Assembly (NCBI RefSeq): GCF_900112675.1
Contig: NZ_FOMQ01000013.1
Span: 62,001-126,000, forward strand
DNA: 64,000 nt
Origin: Paracidovorax konjaci
GTDB taxonomy: Bacteria > Pseudomonadota > Gammaproteobacteria > Burkholderiales > Burkholderiaceae_C
Direction of reading: 5' to 3'
The position numbers and the translations under genes are program-made. The notes under the pieces were generated by a model. That model searched no databases and was not told the DNA's origin. It was given only the letters and a program-made list of their open reading frames with translations. Of this stretch, positions 51,001-59,750 are shown one piece after another (the first letter of the stretch is position 1; every line of letters starts with the position of its first letter).

Positions 51001-53193
51001 TCAGCATCGCTTCAACGTGATGTCGAGGGCGACCTTGCGGGATTGTGCTTTCGGGGGCGCCTTGGTCTTGCGCGCCGCCGCGGTCAGGTCACCCACCAGG
51101 ATGACCTGCGTTTGCGCCCGTGTGATGGCGGTGTAGAGCAGCGTGCGGTCGAGCAACCGGGAGTCCGTCACCGGCACGATGATGCGCCGCCATTGAGACC
51201 CCTGTGCCTTGTGCACGGTCGCCGCGAAGCCAAGGTCGATGTCTTCCAGCATGTCCAAGGTGAGCGGCCTGACAACGCCATCGTCCCATTCAACCCACGC
51301 CACCGTCGCAGCTTCATCGGCCTCCATCTCTGTCGGGGCCGGTGCCACCTCGGTAATGCGGCCGAGAGAGCCATTTTGGATGCCCTTGTCCCAAAGGTTG
51401 CGCGTGCAAAGCACGACGTCGTCCAAATGAAGGCCGCAGGAGACGGCTTGGTCGAATTCCGGGCTCCAATGCTGCACCGATGGTCGCTGCGCGGTGAAGC
51501 GGCTCTGGCAGGCACGGTTGAGGGCCTTCGTGCCCGACGGGCCGTTGCGCAAGGGGCCGAGGATTTGCGTGCTGACCGGGTCGAGCGCGTACAGGTCGAC
51601 CACCAAGTCCATGATGAGGTGGTCCTCGCACTCGATGAAGGCGACCGGGGCCGTCTCGTCGTTTCCCAGCAGGGGCCACTTCCCTTGTCGCACGGCCGAC
51701 GCCAGGGCCGCGATGTCCCCGCCATAGCGCTTCACGGTCTTGAGCTCGGCGACGGGGACGCCGGGCACCTGCATGACACAGTGCAGGACCAGGCCAGGAC
51801 CCACGGGCATCAGCTGATGGGGGTCGCCCACGAGAACCAACCGCACGTGGGGTGGCAGGGCCTGGCAGAGCCTGCTCATCGAGATGATGTCGACCACCAG
51901 AACCGTCGCGCCCTCAAACGTCAGGTCGTTGACGCTCTTGAGAAAGCTGGCGATGGTGGAGGCCGGACGCCCCGTGGCCTCCTGCATGCGTTTGGCAGCA
52001 CAGCCCGCCAGGGCGACCTGCAGCACCTTTGTTCCAGCCTCGTCGTAGAGGCGGTACAGGGACCGGAGAACGGTCGTTTTGCCTACGCCGGCCCCACCAG
52101 TGATGCACACGAACATGTGCGCGGCAGCCAGCCGGAGGGCATTCCGTTGCTCCGGATTCAGCTCCAGCCCGTCCTTGGCCTCGCTGGCTAGGATGCCGCG
52201 TTCTATCTGCCCTTCGGGGAGCAGTTGCTGGTCGGCGCACGCCAGCCGCTCCTGGATGGCCTTGGCCACTTGGCGTTCCATGACCAGTGCCCCGAGCGGC
52301 TGGAGGCCGTGGTGCGTCTTGACGATGGCGCCGTTCTGGAGCCCTTCGGACAAGGCCACCGACAGGAGGTCTCGCCACCGCATGCCGGGCGGCGGGGTTC
52401 CCAGCAGGGGCGTGACCGCGTCCATGAGGTCGGCCGAGAGCATGGCGGTGTGTCCGGCACCCCTCAACCGGTAGCACGCTTCTTCGACGGCGCCCTTCAG
52501 GCGACGCGGGTCCGTGGCCGACACGCCGAACTTGGTCTTGGCCAACGCGTCGACCAGCGACCACCGGCCCGCGAACGACAGCAGCCGGTAGGGGTCTTCT
52601 TCGATGCGGGCTTGCGCTTCGTCACCGAAGTACCGAAGCACCTTGCGGCCGAGGCCCACATCGAAGCCCGCGGCCTGAAGCCACTGGAGTGTTTGAGACT
52701 CGCCATGGGCAGCCCAGGTCACGACCAGTCGTTCCGCCGCTTCGGGCGTAAGGACGTCGGTGAACGCAGAGGCTTGCCCGGCGTCCAGCAGCTGGTATAG
52801 CTGCTCTCCGAACCGGTCCCATAGACGGCGAGCCTTCGAGACTCCGAGCCCTTCGAAGGCCGGGTTCTCCGCGATGTAGGTGACGATGTGCTCTCCCGAC
52901 GGGCGCACCAACTGCGCAACCTCGGCATCCACCTGTTGCTCGACCAGCTCGAACCCATCGACGGTGGTGCGTCGTTCGCACATGCTGCCGCTGATGGTCC
53001 ACCACTGACCACGCTCGACTGTGGTCGCCCCGAGTGTGGCGCGAGAGGCCTTGACTACCGTGTAGCTGCGGGCATCCAGGACTGTGCCAGCGGTGTCAAC
53101 CGGGACGCCTGTGAAGATAGCGCCGCCGAAGCCCAACGGGTTCTGCGAGCGCACGCCCGTCACCCGTACCGTGACCATGGAAATGCCGGCCAT
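51001..53193 (-). CDS. RecD-like superfamily I helicase with altered Walker B
   Basis: 730 residues; the start overlaps the previous stop by one base (TGATG). An N-terminal OB-like/RecD2 N-domain (1-100) and helical (HhH-like) region precede the helicase core: Walker A ITGGAGVGKTTVLRSLYRLY (about residue 371), Walker B VLVVDIISM where RecD has DExSM, VLVGDPHQLMPVGPG, and C-terminal FAATVHKAQGSQW with LYTAITRAQTQVILVG. Loss of the Walker B glutamate (Ile instead) would normally cripple ATP hydrolysis. It belongs to the RecD2-type family of single-subunit 5'-3' helicases. Role in the island: DNA processing after excision or a defence function. Confidence 0.85.
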   Translation of the reverse strand: MAGISMVTVRVTGVRSQNPLGFGGAIFTGVPVDTAGTVLDARSYTVVKASRATLGATTVERGQWWTISGSMCERRTTVDGFELVEQQVDAEVAQLVRPSGEHIVTYIAENPAFEGLGVSKARRLWDRFGEQLYQLLDAGQASAFTDVLTPEAAERLVVTWAAHGESQTLQWLQAAGFDVGLGRKVLRYFGDEAQARIEEDPYRLLSFAGRWSLVDALAKTKFGVSATDPRRLKGAVEEACYRLRGAGHTAMLSADLMDAVTPLLGTPPPGMRWRDLLSVALSEGLQNGAIVKTHHGLQPLGALVMERQVAKAIQERLACADQQLLPEGQIERGILASEAKDGLELNPEQRNALRLAAAHMFVCITGGAGVGKTTVLRSLYRLYDEAGTKVLQVALAGCAAKRMQEATGRPASTIASFLKSVNDLTFEGATVLVVDIISMSRLCQALPPHVRLVLVGDPHQLMPVGPGLVLHCVMQVPGVPVAELKTVKRYGGDIAALASAVRQGKWPLLGNDETAPVAFIECEDHLIMDLVVDLYALDPVSTQILGPLRNGPSGTKALNRACQSRFTAQRPSVQHWSPEFDQAVSCGLHLDDVVLCTRNLWDKGIQNGSLGRITEVAPAPTEMEADEAATVAWVEWDDGVVRPLTLDMLEDIDLGFAATVHKAQGSQWRRIIVPVTDSRLLDRTLLYTAITRAQTQVILVGDLTAAARKTKAPPKAQSRKVALDITLKRC

Positions 53194-53630
53194 CAGCGGG
53201 GCACCCTCCCTGTCTCGGCCAGCACTTCCTGCAGCACCGCGTATCGGCCCAGCAGGCGCTTCAGCTCGCCGTTCTCGGCCTTCAGGCTAGCGTTCTCCTG
53301 CTCCAGCCGGTTGAGGCGTTCGGCATCCCGGGCTGCGCGATGAGAACTCGGCGACGGCGTGCTCGGCTTTAACGGCTTGTCGTCGACAGAGCTTGCCAGT
53401 GGTGGCAGCACACCTCGCTCCCGCAGGTCATCCTCGAGGCGTTTGAGGGCCTCCTTGACCCGTGGGTTTTGGTTGAGCACGGAACCGGAGAACCCGCATT
53501 CGGCAACGATGTCCTTGCGCGACAGCGCGCCCCGGACCACCATGCTCCGGAAATCCCCATCCGACTTGGACTGTTTCCAGGCCGCAAAGCGGAGGACGTA
53601 CTCGTCAGCTAGTTGCTGCCCGCTTGCCAT
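53193..53630 (-). CDS. VPA1267-family-like small coiled-coil protein
   Basis: 145 residues. The N-terminal half (LADEYVLRFAAWKQSKSDGD, VVRGALSRKDIVAECGFSGS) looks like a DNA-binding helix-turn-helix, and the C-terminal third is a leucine-rich coiled coil (DAERLNRLEQENASLKAENG). It overlaps the GmtX-like gene by 26 nt and the helicase gene by 1 nt. In gamma-mobile-trio islands a similarly placed small protein (VPA1267) follows the trio; identity is inferred from order, length and style. Confidence 0.55.
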   Translation of the reverse strand: MASGQQLADEYVLRFAAWKQSKSDGDFRSMVVRGALSRKDIVAECGFSGSVLNQNPRVKEALKRLEDDLRERGVLPPLASSVDDKPLKPSTPSPSSHRAARDAERLNRLEQENASLKAENGELKRLLGRYAVLQEVLAETGRVPR

Positions 53631-54060
53631 TCTTGGCCCCCTTGGTACCCTCGTTAGGTTTCGGCAGCGGCGCGTTCAACATGTCCATGGTGACGCCTTT
53701 GCGCTCAGCGTTGATGGCCCAGATGACGAACTGCTCCGTAAGCAAGGCGTTCTCTGATTCCAATCGCGCGACCTTTGCTTCTAGCCGCTCCGCCCTTTGC
53801 AGAGAAGCCCTTACTCGTTCATCCCTGGGTTCGCCACGGGTTCGGGGCAGCGTCCCTCGCAGGCTGTCTTTGCGAATGGCAAATGCGTTGGCAATCTTGG
53901 GGTAGTCGGCGAAGGTGAATCGCGAGTACTTGTGGCCGGAAAACTTCTCTACAGCGTCCAGCAGCAGTTCCCAGGTGAGCTTTCCCTTCCAGCCATCCAG
54001 TGTGTCGAGAACCTTCTGCAGGACCTCTTGCGTCAAGTCTGGTGCTCTGCTCTTCTTCAT
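53605..54060 (-). CDS. gmtX: GmtX-like protein of a recombinase trio
   Basis: 151 residues, overlapping the GmtZ-like gene by 4 nt. The N-terminal half is an alpha-helical domain (KGKLTWELLLDAVEKFSGHK then YSRFTFADYPKIANAFA), and the C-terminal part is a coiled coil (RAERLEAKVARLESENALLT) with a lysine/threonine tail. No catalytic residue set. In the described trio, GmtX is the small accessory protein between the large recombinase and the cargo. Assignment rests on position and size, without alignment. Confidence 0.6.
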   Translation of the reverse strand: MKKSRAPDLTQEVLQKVLDTLDGWKGKLTWELLLDAVEKFSGHKYSRFTFADYPKIANAFAIRKDSLRGTLPRTRGEPRDERVRASLQRAERLEAKVARLESENALLTEQFVIWAINAERKGVTMDMLNAPLPKPNEGTKGAKNGKRAATS

Positions 54061-56072
54061 GCCAATGCCTTGTGCCGAGACCGGCGAACGAACTGAATGG
54101 GGCGGACGTTGTCTTGCGTGATGAGAGGTGCGTTGTGCACATCGAGACGAACCTTAGCGCCGGCCGATATGTTTGGGTCTTCGAAAATCGCCAATAGCGC
54201 GTTAACCCGCTCTAACGTCTTGGTGTGGTGGGCCACCCAGGTATCGGCCCCGAACTCTTCCGCAGTCAACGCCTTCTGCGCGTTGCGCAGGAAATACTCG
54301 GTTTGCGTTTTGAGAGTCCGCAGGTTGGCCTCCTTGTGGGAATCGCCTTTGACGCACTCGTGCTCCTGGCAGTTCACGCAATCCCGGGACATCGAGCAAG
54401 GTTCACTGGCGAAGTCGTGCTCACACCAGCCATACTTGGTGGTATGCCCTGTGCGAATGCCTAGGCCGACAAATTCGTCTCTAGAGATGAGCCGACGCTC
54501 GCCGTTCACTGGTTCCAACTCAGAGGTGAAGCCTGCCTTGAGCGCCTCAGCCACAGGGGCTTGCACCTCCACTGAGCTCATGTGGTCGTACGCGCGGTTC
54601 TGTGTCTGGTCCTTGCGTCCCGAGAAAAGGGCAATTTCCGCGCTACTCAGCCCGCCCGTTTGAGCCAGCATATTGAGGTAGTGACGCAGAGCGTGGCTCT
54701 TGAGGCTGATAGGTGTCCCGTCCGCTTCCGTCCAGCCAAAGCGCTCAAAGATAGATGGCTGTTTGCCCTTCCGTGTGCTAAAGCACTTGGTGATGGACTG
54801 GTAGTCCACCGTTGTGAACATGCACAAGAACGGCCTCTTTGTCGAGTTCATCTCGTTCACGCGCAAAACCGCCACGGCATCCTTGCACCGGAGGTCTGGG
54901 TCACCCGGCATGAAAGGAAATGTGGCGGGGAGCATGCTTAAGACCGCCCGCTCCACATCGGCAAAGAAATACCTGCCCGGGCTGCTGCGGGTTAGCTCAT
55001 GCGTTTCGGTGGCCCAGGCCCACGCCGAGCGGATAGCGGTCACGTCATCCCATAGGATGAGGGCGATATTTTCAAGGGATAACTCTGTCTCTTTGCGCAG
55101 ATGCTCGGCACCTTCGTGAAGATAGAGAGCAGAAGGGTTCTCGGAGTACCAGCGAGCAAGCTCGTTTGCTGGCGCGCTCACGCGGAGAAGATTCTCGATG
55201 GCCTCCCGGGCAACAGGCCCCATCGCCGTGGGTATCCACTTTGTGGTGTTTTCGAACCCCTTCGACCCCGACCAACGAACGCCGAGTTTGCCTTTGAACT
55301 CACCATCTCCTTCTACGAAGCAATTCCGGCGCAAACGTAAGACCTCATTGATGCGTTCCGGCGCACAAAGCATAAGAGCAGTGTTGCTAGAAACCAGTAC
55401 GTCTGGAACCTTGACAGCTCTGCAGTAGATATCGGCCAATGCTTCCAGAGTCGCGCGCGAGGGCAGCTTTTCTTGGCGAGCCTTGAGCGCTTCGGGGGAG
55501 ATTCGACTGCTGGTTTCATCCGGCTTTTTCCGGCCGTGGTTCCACGTTTGGCGAAGACCGATGAATCCCTTGTCGTTCATCAGTTTCGCGATGGCTTCAA
55601 TCTGCCCAGCGGTTCGGTACGCCACTGCCACCGTCGTCTGGGCGTATGCGAGCTCCACTGCGGTATCCAACACGGTCGGGTCGACAGCTGTTGGCCGTGA
55701 GCCCTTGTTCAGTTGACGAAGGGTGGCCTCCAGGCAACGGAGGGCTGCGACGCGCGGCGCTTGAGATTCCACGGGTCGCATGTCGTGCATATAGACAATG
55801 GTGGCCTTGGCGAAGTCGACAAACGGCTTCGGTAGGCCTACTTGCGCTTCAGATTTTGACCGCGGTTTCGACGACTCCAGTGTGCTGAAGATGGCCCTAT
55901 GGAGTTTGTTGTGGCCTTTGAGGTGTCCGATATCCCACGAGGTCTGCTCAAATTGGGCCCGGGCATCAAGGACATCTGACTCGCGACATAGTGCGATAAA
56001 CGCGCGAAGGTTACCAGCGGCGTCGAGCTCCGCACGAGGTACAAAGTTGAGGACGGGGGTGTGCTGCGTCAT
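54057..56072 (-). CDS. gmtZ: GmtZ-like large tyrosine-recombinase protein
   Basis: 671 residues, overlapping the gene before and after by 4 nt. Tyrosine-recombinase core residues can be seen: an arginine in CAPERINEVLRLRRNC, KSHALRHYLNMLAQTGGL (HxxR), SGRKDQTQNRAYDHMSS with the likely nucleophile tyrosine. A Cys/His cluster follows (WCEHDFASEPCSMSRDCVNC), probably a zinc finger. Domain length is more than double that of a classical integrase, as in VPA1269/GmtZ. It probably works with the two other recombinases in excision and insertion. Confidence 0.7.
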   Translation of the reverse strand: MTQHTPVLNFVPRAELDAAGNLRAFIALCRESDVLDARAQFEQTSWDIGHLKGHNKLHRAIFSTLESSKPRSKSEAQVGLPKPFVDFAKATIVYMHDMRPVESQAPRVAALRCLEATLRQLNKGSRPTAVDPTVLDTAVELAYAQTTVAVAYRTAGQIEAIAKLMNDKGFIGLRQTWNHGRKKPDETSSRISPEALKARQEKLPSRATLEALADIYCRAVKVPDVLVSSNTALMLCAPERINEVLRLRRNCFVEGDGEFKGKLGVRWSGSKGFENTTKWIPTAMGPVAREAIENLLRVSAPANELARWYSENPSALYLHEGAEHLRKETELSLENIALILWDDVTAIRSAWAWATETHELTRSSPGRYFFADVERAVLSMLPATFPFMPGDPDLRCKDAVAVLRVNEMNSTKRPFLCMFTTVDYQSITKCFSTRKGKQPSIFERFGWTEADGTPISLKSHALRHYLNMLAQTGGLSSAEIALFSGRKDQTQNRAYDHMSSVEVQAPVAEALKAGFTSELEPVNGERRLISRDEFVGLGIRTGHTTKYGWCEHDFASEPCSMSRDCVNCQEHECVKGDSHKEANLRTLKTQTEYFLRNAQKALTAEEFGADTWVAHHTKTLERVNALLAIFEDPNISAGAKVRLDVHNAPLITQDNVRPIQFVRRSRHKALA

Positions 56073-57604
56073 ACGGGTGCCCCCTCTGTTGCCGCTCTCT
56101 GTTTTCGTACCTCAGCACATAGCGCCATGACCTCTTCGACAGCCAAGATGGCCTCGTCGTTGATGGCCGCCATACGTTCGTCGTGCTCGTACTCTTTTCG
56201 CTCCTTGAGAAGAAGCATGCGCACTTCTTCATGAGGGGCATCCAAGAATGGCTCGAACCTGAAGCAGGTGTAGCAGGCCACCGGCTTGTTGAAGGCACAG
56301 TTCTTCCCACATTGATTGCAGCCACCCAAAGTCTTCTCTGAGACCCGGAAGTCGATGATGCGGCTGCCAGGGGCGCCCTTCTGAGTCGAACTGGCTTCGT
56401 TTTCTACCAACTGCCCCTGGAACGCCCGAGCAATGGGAATGAGCAGAGGACCCATTGCCTTGTCGATGTTCTCAATGACCTTGGGCGAAGCAGAGAAGTA
56501 AGAATCGACGTTCTGTAGGTCCACATGTCCTAACCGATTGGCGACAACGACCTTGCTCGCCCCTTCCTCTACCAAGCGAGTTCCGAAGGTGTATCGGAAG
56601 CGCTGCGGGGCAACGGGAAGTGGCGCGTAGTCCAAGCGCGGCGTAGGTGGCGCAATCTCGTCGACTTCCGAACGGAACCGACGAGATAGCATGGTCGGGT
56701 CGCAATGCCCGTAGAACAGGTCACCAATGGCGCGCGGTTGCTTGTTCGACTGGCGAACCCGGACCAAGTCTTCGGGGAAGAATGCCGCGTCCTCAGAATA
56801 TCCAGCGGCGAGCAGCCCCTCCCGGTAGTCCACGATGAGTTGACCGGTCTGAGGGCTGATATCGAAAGCGAGAAAGTTTGTCCGCGTGTGGGCTTGGCGA
56901 GTCTTGGCCTGGGGCAACTGAAGCACCGATTTTTCCGCGTCGAAGTCCAGCAGCTTGAGAGACGCGTATTGCGAGATGCGGCCACCACACGCAAGCATCA
57001 ACCGACATAGCAGTAACGCCCAAAGCGGTAAGTCGCCACGACCGTATGCAGCGTTGACAGCGGTGTACAAGGACTTGACTTCGTCCTCGCTGAGTGGCCC
57101 TTCCACCGGGTTGCGTGTCCGTACCGCCTCACCCTTTGTGTTGCCGGGCTTCCTTCGTTCAGCGAGATGGCTCGCGCATTCCGCACTGATTCCGGGAAGG
57201 CTCAAGGCAATCCATTTTTGGACCAGTGCGTTCAGTGTTCCAACGCGCCACGCCTCTGAGGGTTTGAGCTTTGCCCCGTAGTTCGACAGGTCCTTAGGGT
57301 CAATCTCTCTCTCAGGAACTGGGCAAGCCAACTCAATGAAATGCCGGAAGGCTGTCTCAAGATTGACGACGTAGGCAGAGGACTTCGCCCGAAAAAAGGG
57401 GATGAGGGCCTGCTTCAGCGCGACTACGTGGTGTTCATGGCCCCCGGGATACCGGGAAAAGTCAATTCGGCGATGGAATGGACCATCCGTCCAAGTCCAG
57501 ATACTTTCACGAGGGTCCAGGCTAGCGCCATACCTTGATGTGATGCGCGTGGGGAGAGGAATGATTAGCGCCGTTGAGGCGCGGTGTTCACTGGTCTGGG
57601 ACAT
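56069..57604 (-). CDS. gmtY: GmtY-like tyrosine recombinase
   Basis: 511 residues overlapping its neighbours on both sides. The recombinase core is visible: arginine in LACGGRISQYASLKLLD, APQRFRYTFGTRLVEEG (the first histidine of HxxR replaced by glutamine), and RLGHVDLQNVDSYFSAS with the nucleophile tyrosine. A Cys-rich zinc-binding tail follows (GCNQCGKNCAF, ACYTCFRFEPF), then a helical C-terminus. Matches the second large recombinase of gamma-mobile-trio elements by order. Confidence 0.7.
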   Translation of the reverse strand: MSQTSEHRASTALIIPLPTRITSRYGASLDPRESIWTWTDGPFHRRIDFSRYPGGHEHHVVALKQALIPFFRAKSSAYVVNLETAFRHFIELACPVPEREIDPKDLSNYGAKLKPSEAWRVGTLNALVQKWIALSLPGISAECASHLAERRKPGNTKGEAVRTRNPVEGPLSEDEVKSLYTAVNAAYGRGDLPLWALLLCRLMLACGGRISQYASLKLLDFDAEKSVLQLPQAKTRQAHTRTNFLAFDISPQTGQLIVDYREGLLAAGYSEDAAFFPEDLVRVRQSNKQPRAIGDLFYGHCDPTMLSRRFRSEVDEIAPPTPRLDYAPLPVAPQRFRYTFGTRLVEEGASKVVVANRLGHVDLQNVDSYFSASPKVIENIDKAMGPLLIPIARAFQGQLVENEASSTQKGAPGSRIIDFRVSEKTLGGCNQCGKNCAFNKPVACYTCFRFEPFLDAPHEEVRMLLLKERKEYEHDERMAAINDEAILAVEEVMALCAEVRKQRAATEGAPV

Positions 57605-58838
57605 CTAATTTTTCTTGTAGCTTCAGGGATAGTTCGCGCCCCTTGCTGGCGGCATACCTGCGCGTATAGGTCGCGGCGGATTTGGAGTTATCGGCCCACC
57701 CCTGCTGCTCATTTCGAGCCCGTTCCTCCGCCACCTCGCTTAGCGCCATGAGTTCGGCTTGCTCTGAAAACCGGTCGTTCCAGGTGTGACGCATGACGTG
57801 GCTCGACAGGTCAATTTCTAGGCCTGGACAAGCGCGGCGGATGTCGGCAAATATCCGGTCAACAGTCTTGTAGCCAAAGGGGGCACCCTCATCGGCGACA
57901 ATGAGGTATGGGTGCCTACGAGCGGCCGTTAGCCTCCCTCGCATTGCGATGTACTCCCACACCGCTTTCATGATTGCCGGTCGAAGTTCGACAGACCGTT
58001 CCCTGGTCTTCGGTGTTGGCTGGAGCATACGAGGGTCGTCCGGGTCATGAAGCCGCCGCACGATGTCGATAAGTGGCTTATTTGGACGGAGGTCATCGAG
58101 CCGGATACTCAGGAGTTCTCCTCGGCGCATGCCCGTGGCCAGCAGGAGCATCACAATCAACCAATTACGTTGCCGTACAAAGGGACGCTTCCACGGGTTT
58201 TGCGGCGAGTCTGGCCGAACAACCGCCAGCAGGTGGTTCTGGTCGTCTGCGGACATGCCCTCGCGGCTACCTCGCTCGCCTGCTCGAACCTCTGGAATCT
58301 GCGCTCGTAGGACCTCCAGCACACGCTTTGCGTCTTCCTCGAGCTGAACCCTCGCGGGCCTTGGCAAGGTGGCAGCCACGTAGCCAACAATGAACTCGAA
58401 ATACCGGGCGAAGTAGCGAAGGCGCATCGCATGATTTGCAACGCCTACGGGCAAGCGTTCAACGTCGACCTTCTTACGCCGTTTTCGGACGGTATTGATG
58501 TCAACAACTTGGCGCAGCGGCACCTTCGCTTCGTCCTCTCCAGTCAAATCGTCAGCCCGGTATTGCGCTAAGTCGGCCAGCCGATGAATCTCTGGGATGG
58601 TCAAAAACTGCCCATTTCTGAGCCGCCCCAGGAGGTCAATCTCTGCTTCCGTTAGCCACCGATAGAGCAGAGCAAGGATGGCGCAGACCTGATAGACGGT
58701 GTTAGGTCGTCGCCCCTTAGTTCTGAACCTCGCAAGGAACAGAGTGACTTCATGAACGGGAACGCCGCCCACGCGGCTAAGGACCGCGTGTCGTTCTCCG
58801 TTCCTGAACTGAATGCGCTTGGCAACGAATTTTGTCAT
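57588..58838 (-). CDS. Classical tyrosine-type site-specific integrase
   Basis: 416 residues. N-terminal SAM-like DNA-binding segment (VHEVTLFLARFRTKGRRPNT), then the catalytic core: arginine in LLATGMRRGELLSIRLDDL, HxxR in SSHVMRHTWNDRF, and tyrosine in SAATYTRRYAASKG. First gene of the recombinase operon, reading toward the island interior, and overlapping the GmtY-like gene by 17 nt. It is closest to the right boundary repeats, the usual place for an integrase. It probably catalyses the strand exchange itself. Confidence 0.9.
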   Translation of the reverse strand: MTKFVAKRIQFRNGERHAVLSRVGGVPVHEVTLFLARFRTKGRRPNTVYQVCAILALLYRWLTEAEIDLLGRLRNGQFLTIPEIHRLADLAQYRADDLTGEDEAKVPLRQVVDINTVRKRRKKVDVERLPVGVANHAMRLRYFARYFEFIVGYVAATLPRPARVQLEEDAKRVLEVLRAQIPEVRAGERGSREGMSADDQNHLLAVVRPDSPQNPWKRPFVRQRNWLIVMLLLATGMRRGELLSIRLDDLRPNKPLIDIVRRLHDPDDPRMLQPTPKTRERSVELRPAIMKAVWEYIAMRGRLTAARRHPYLIVADEGAPFGYKTVDRIFADIRRACPGLEIDLSSHVMRHTWNDRFSEQAELMALSEVAEERARNEQQGWADNSKSAATYTRRYAASKGRELSLKLQEKLDVPDQ

Positions 58839-58839
58839 C

Positions 58840-58916
58840 TACCCACAGAAATTTACTTAGTAGCAAATATTTTCGGAACGAAGTAGACCACAATTTTTTG
58901 TGTGGGTAAAGAAAAA
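58840..58916. repeat. Right-end inverted repeat and island boundary
   Basis: TACCCACA (58840-58847) and TGTGGGTA (58901-58908) are inverted copies around the integrase promoter region, and gtgggtaaagaaaaa (58902-58916) matches the internal site at 49657. A likely attR-type core with arm sites. The ssb terminator begins next. Confidence 0.55.
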
Positions 58917-58945
58917 GGCCCCCTGCTCACTGAGAGCAGGGGGCC
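58917..58945 (-). terminator. ssb rho-independent terminator
   Basis: GGCCCCCTGCTC (58917-58928) pairs perfectly with GAGCAGGGGGCC (58934-58945), 5-nt loop, followed on the minus strand by TTTTTC. It sits 30 nt after the ssb stop. The island ends against its T-run. Confidence 0.92.
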
Positions 58946-58975
58946 GTCTAACAACAAAAATGCGTTAGTGAGGAA

Positions 58976-59551
58976 TTAGAACGGAATATCGTCGTCCATG
59001 TCGTCGAAGCCCGAGGCCGCGCGGGGCGGCTGGGCCGCGGGGGCGGGCGCAGGGCGTGGAGCCGGTGCCGGGCGCGGGGCGGCCGCGGCCTGGGGCGCGG
59101 GGCGGCGTGCGGGCGGAGCGCTGCCGTAGCCGTCGTCGCCGCCACCACCGTTGCCGCCGCCGTAGCCGCTGTCGTCATAGCCGCCACTGCCGCCGCCCTG
59201 GCCGCCGCCCATGCCCTGGCGGCTGCCGAGCATCTGCATGGTGTCGGCCCTGATTTCGGTGGTGAATTTTTCCTGGCCCGACTGGTCGGTCCACTTGCGG
59301 GTGCGCAGGCTGCCTTCCACGTAGACCTGGGAGCCCTTGCGCAGGTACTGGCCCACGATCTCGGCCAGGCGGCCGTTGAAGACGATGCGGTGCCACTCGG
59401 TGGCTTCCTTGTTTTCGCCGGTGTTCTTGTCGCGCCAGCGGTCGGTGGTGGCGATGGTGACGTTCGCGACCTGGTCGCCGCTCGGGAAGGTGCGCATCTC
59501 GGGGTCGCGCCCGAGGTTGCCGACGATGATGACTTTGTTGACGGATGCCAT
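58976..59551 (-). CDS. ssb: Single-stranded DNA-binding protein
   Basis: 191 residues from ATG 59551 ([20 protein letters not shown]). OB-fold residues 1-110 with [13 protein letters not shown] strand ([20 protein letters not shown]) and [13 protein letters not shown] glycine/proline-rich linker leads to the acidic tip DDMDDDIPF, which binds partner proteins. Essential for replication and repair. Normal for the family in length and composition. It precedes the island and is next to an MFS gene and CLC channel. Confidence 0.96.
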   Translation of the reverse strand: MASVNKVIIVGNLGRDPEMRTFPSGDQVANVTIATTDRWRDKNTGENKEATEWHRIVFNGRLAEIVGQYLRKGSQVYVEGSLRTRKWTDQSGQEKFTTEIRADTMQMLGSRQGMGGGQGGGSGGYDDSGYGGGNGGGGDDGYGSAPPARRPAPQAAAAPRPAPAPRPAPAPAAQPPRAASGFDDMDDDIPF

Positions 59552-59750
59552 GGTGGTGAGGGGCCTGTAGAGAATGGAGGGGAAAGGCACTACGGCCTGC
59601 GCGGCACGGGAAGCGGCCGCGGAAGGGAGAGCGGATTGTGCCCCAACCGCCCCGGTCGTGCGCGGGACGGCGGGCCCGGGCGGGGCGGGTGCCACAATGG
59701 TCCGTTCCGGGCCGCGCCGGCCGCTCGCCCGCTGCCCCACCCGAACTGCC

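Larger units (their letters stand above)
47398..58916. mobile_element. Gamma-mobile-trio-like genomic island carrying a restriction-modification system
   Basis: Ten minus-strand genes, nearly all overlapping, with lower GC than the chromosome and three recombinase-type genes at the right end. The order integrase, GmtY-like, GmtZ-like, GmtX-like, VPA1267-like follows the gamma-mobile-trio islands first described in Vibrio. Repeats of the form gtgggtaag occur at 47401, 49657 and 58902. It has inserted downstream of ssb, next to the ssb terminator. The cargo is a helicase/phosphoesterase/HAD set and a type II restriction-modification pair. Exact ends are inferred. Confidence 0.7.

Noticed and set aside
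53605..58838. Interpretation as a Tn554 or RIT-type recombinase trio
   Set aside because: Gene number and sizes (416, 511, 671, 151, 145 residues) and the Cys-rich tails of two recombinases fit the gamma-mobile-trio order better; Tn554 has two recombinases plus TnpC, and RIT recombinases are each about 300-400 residues.
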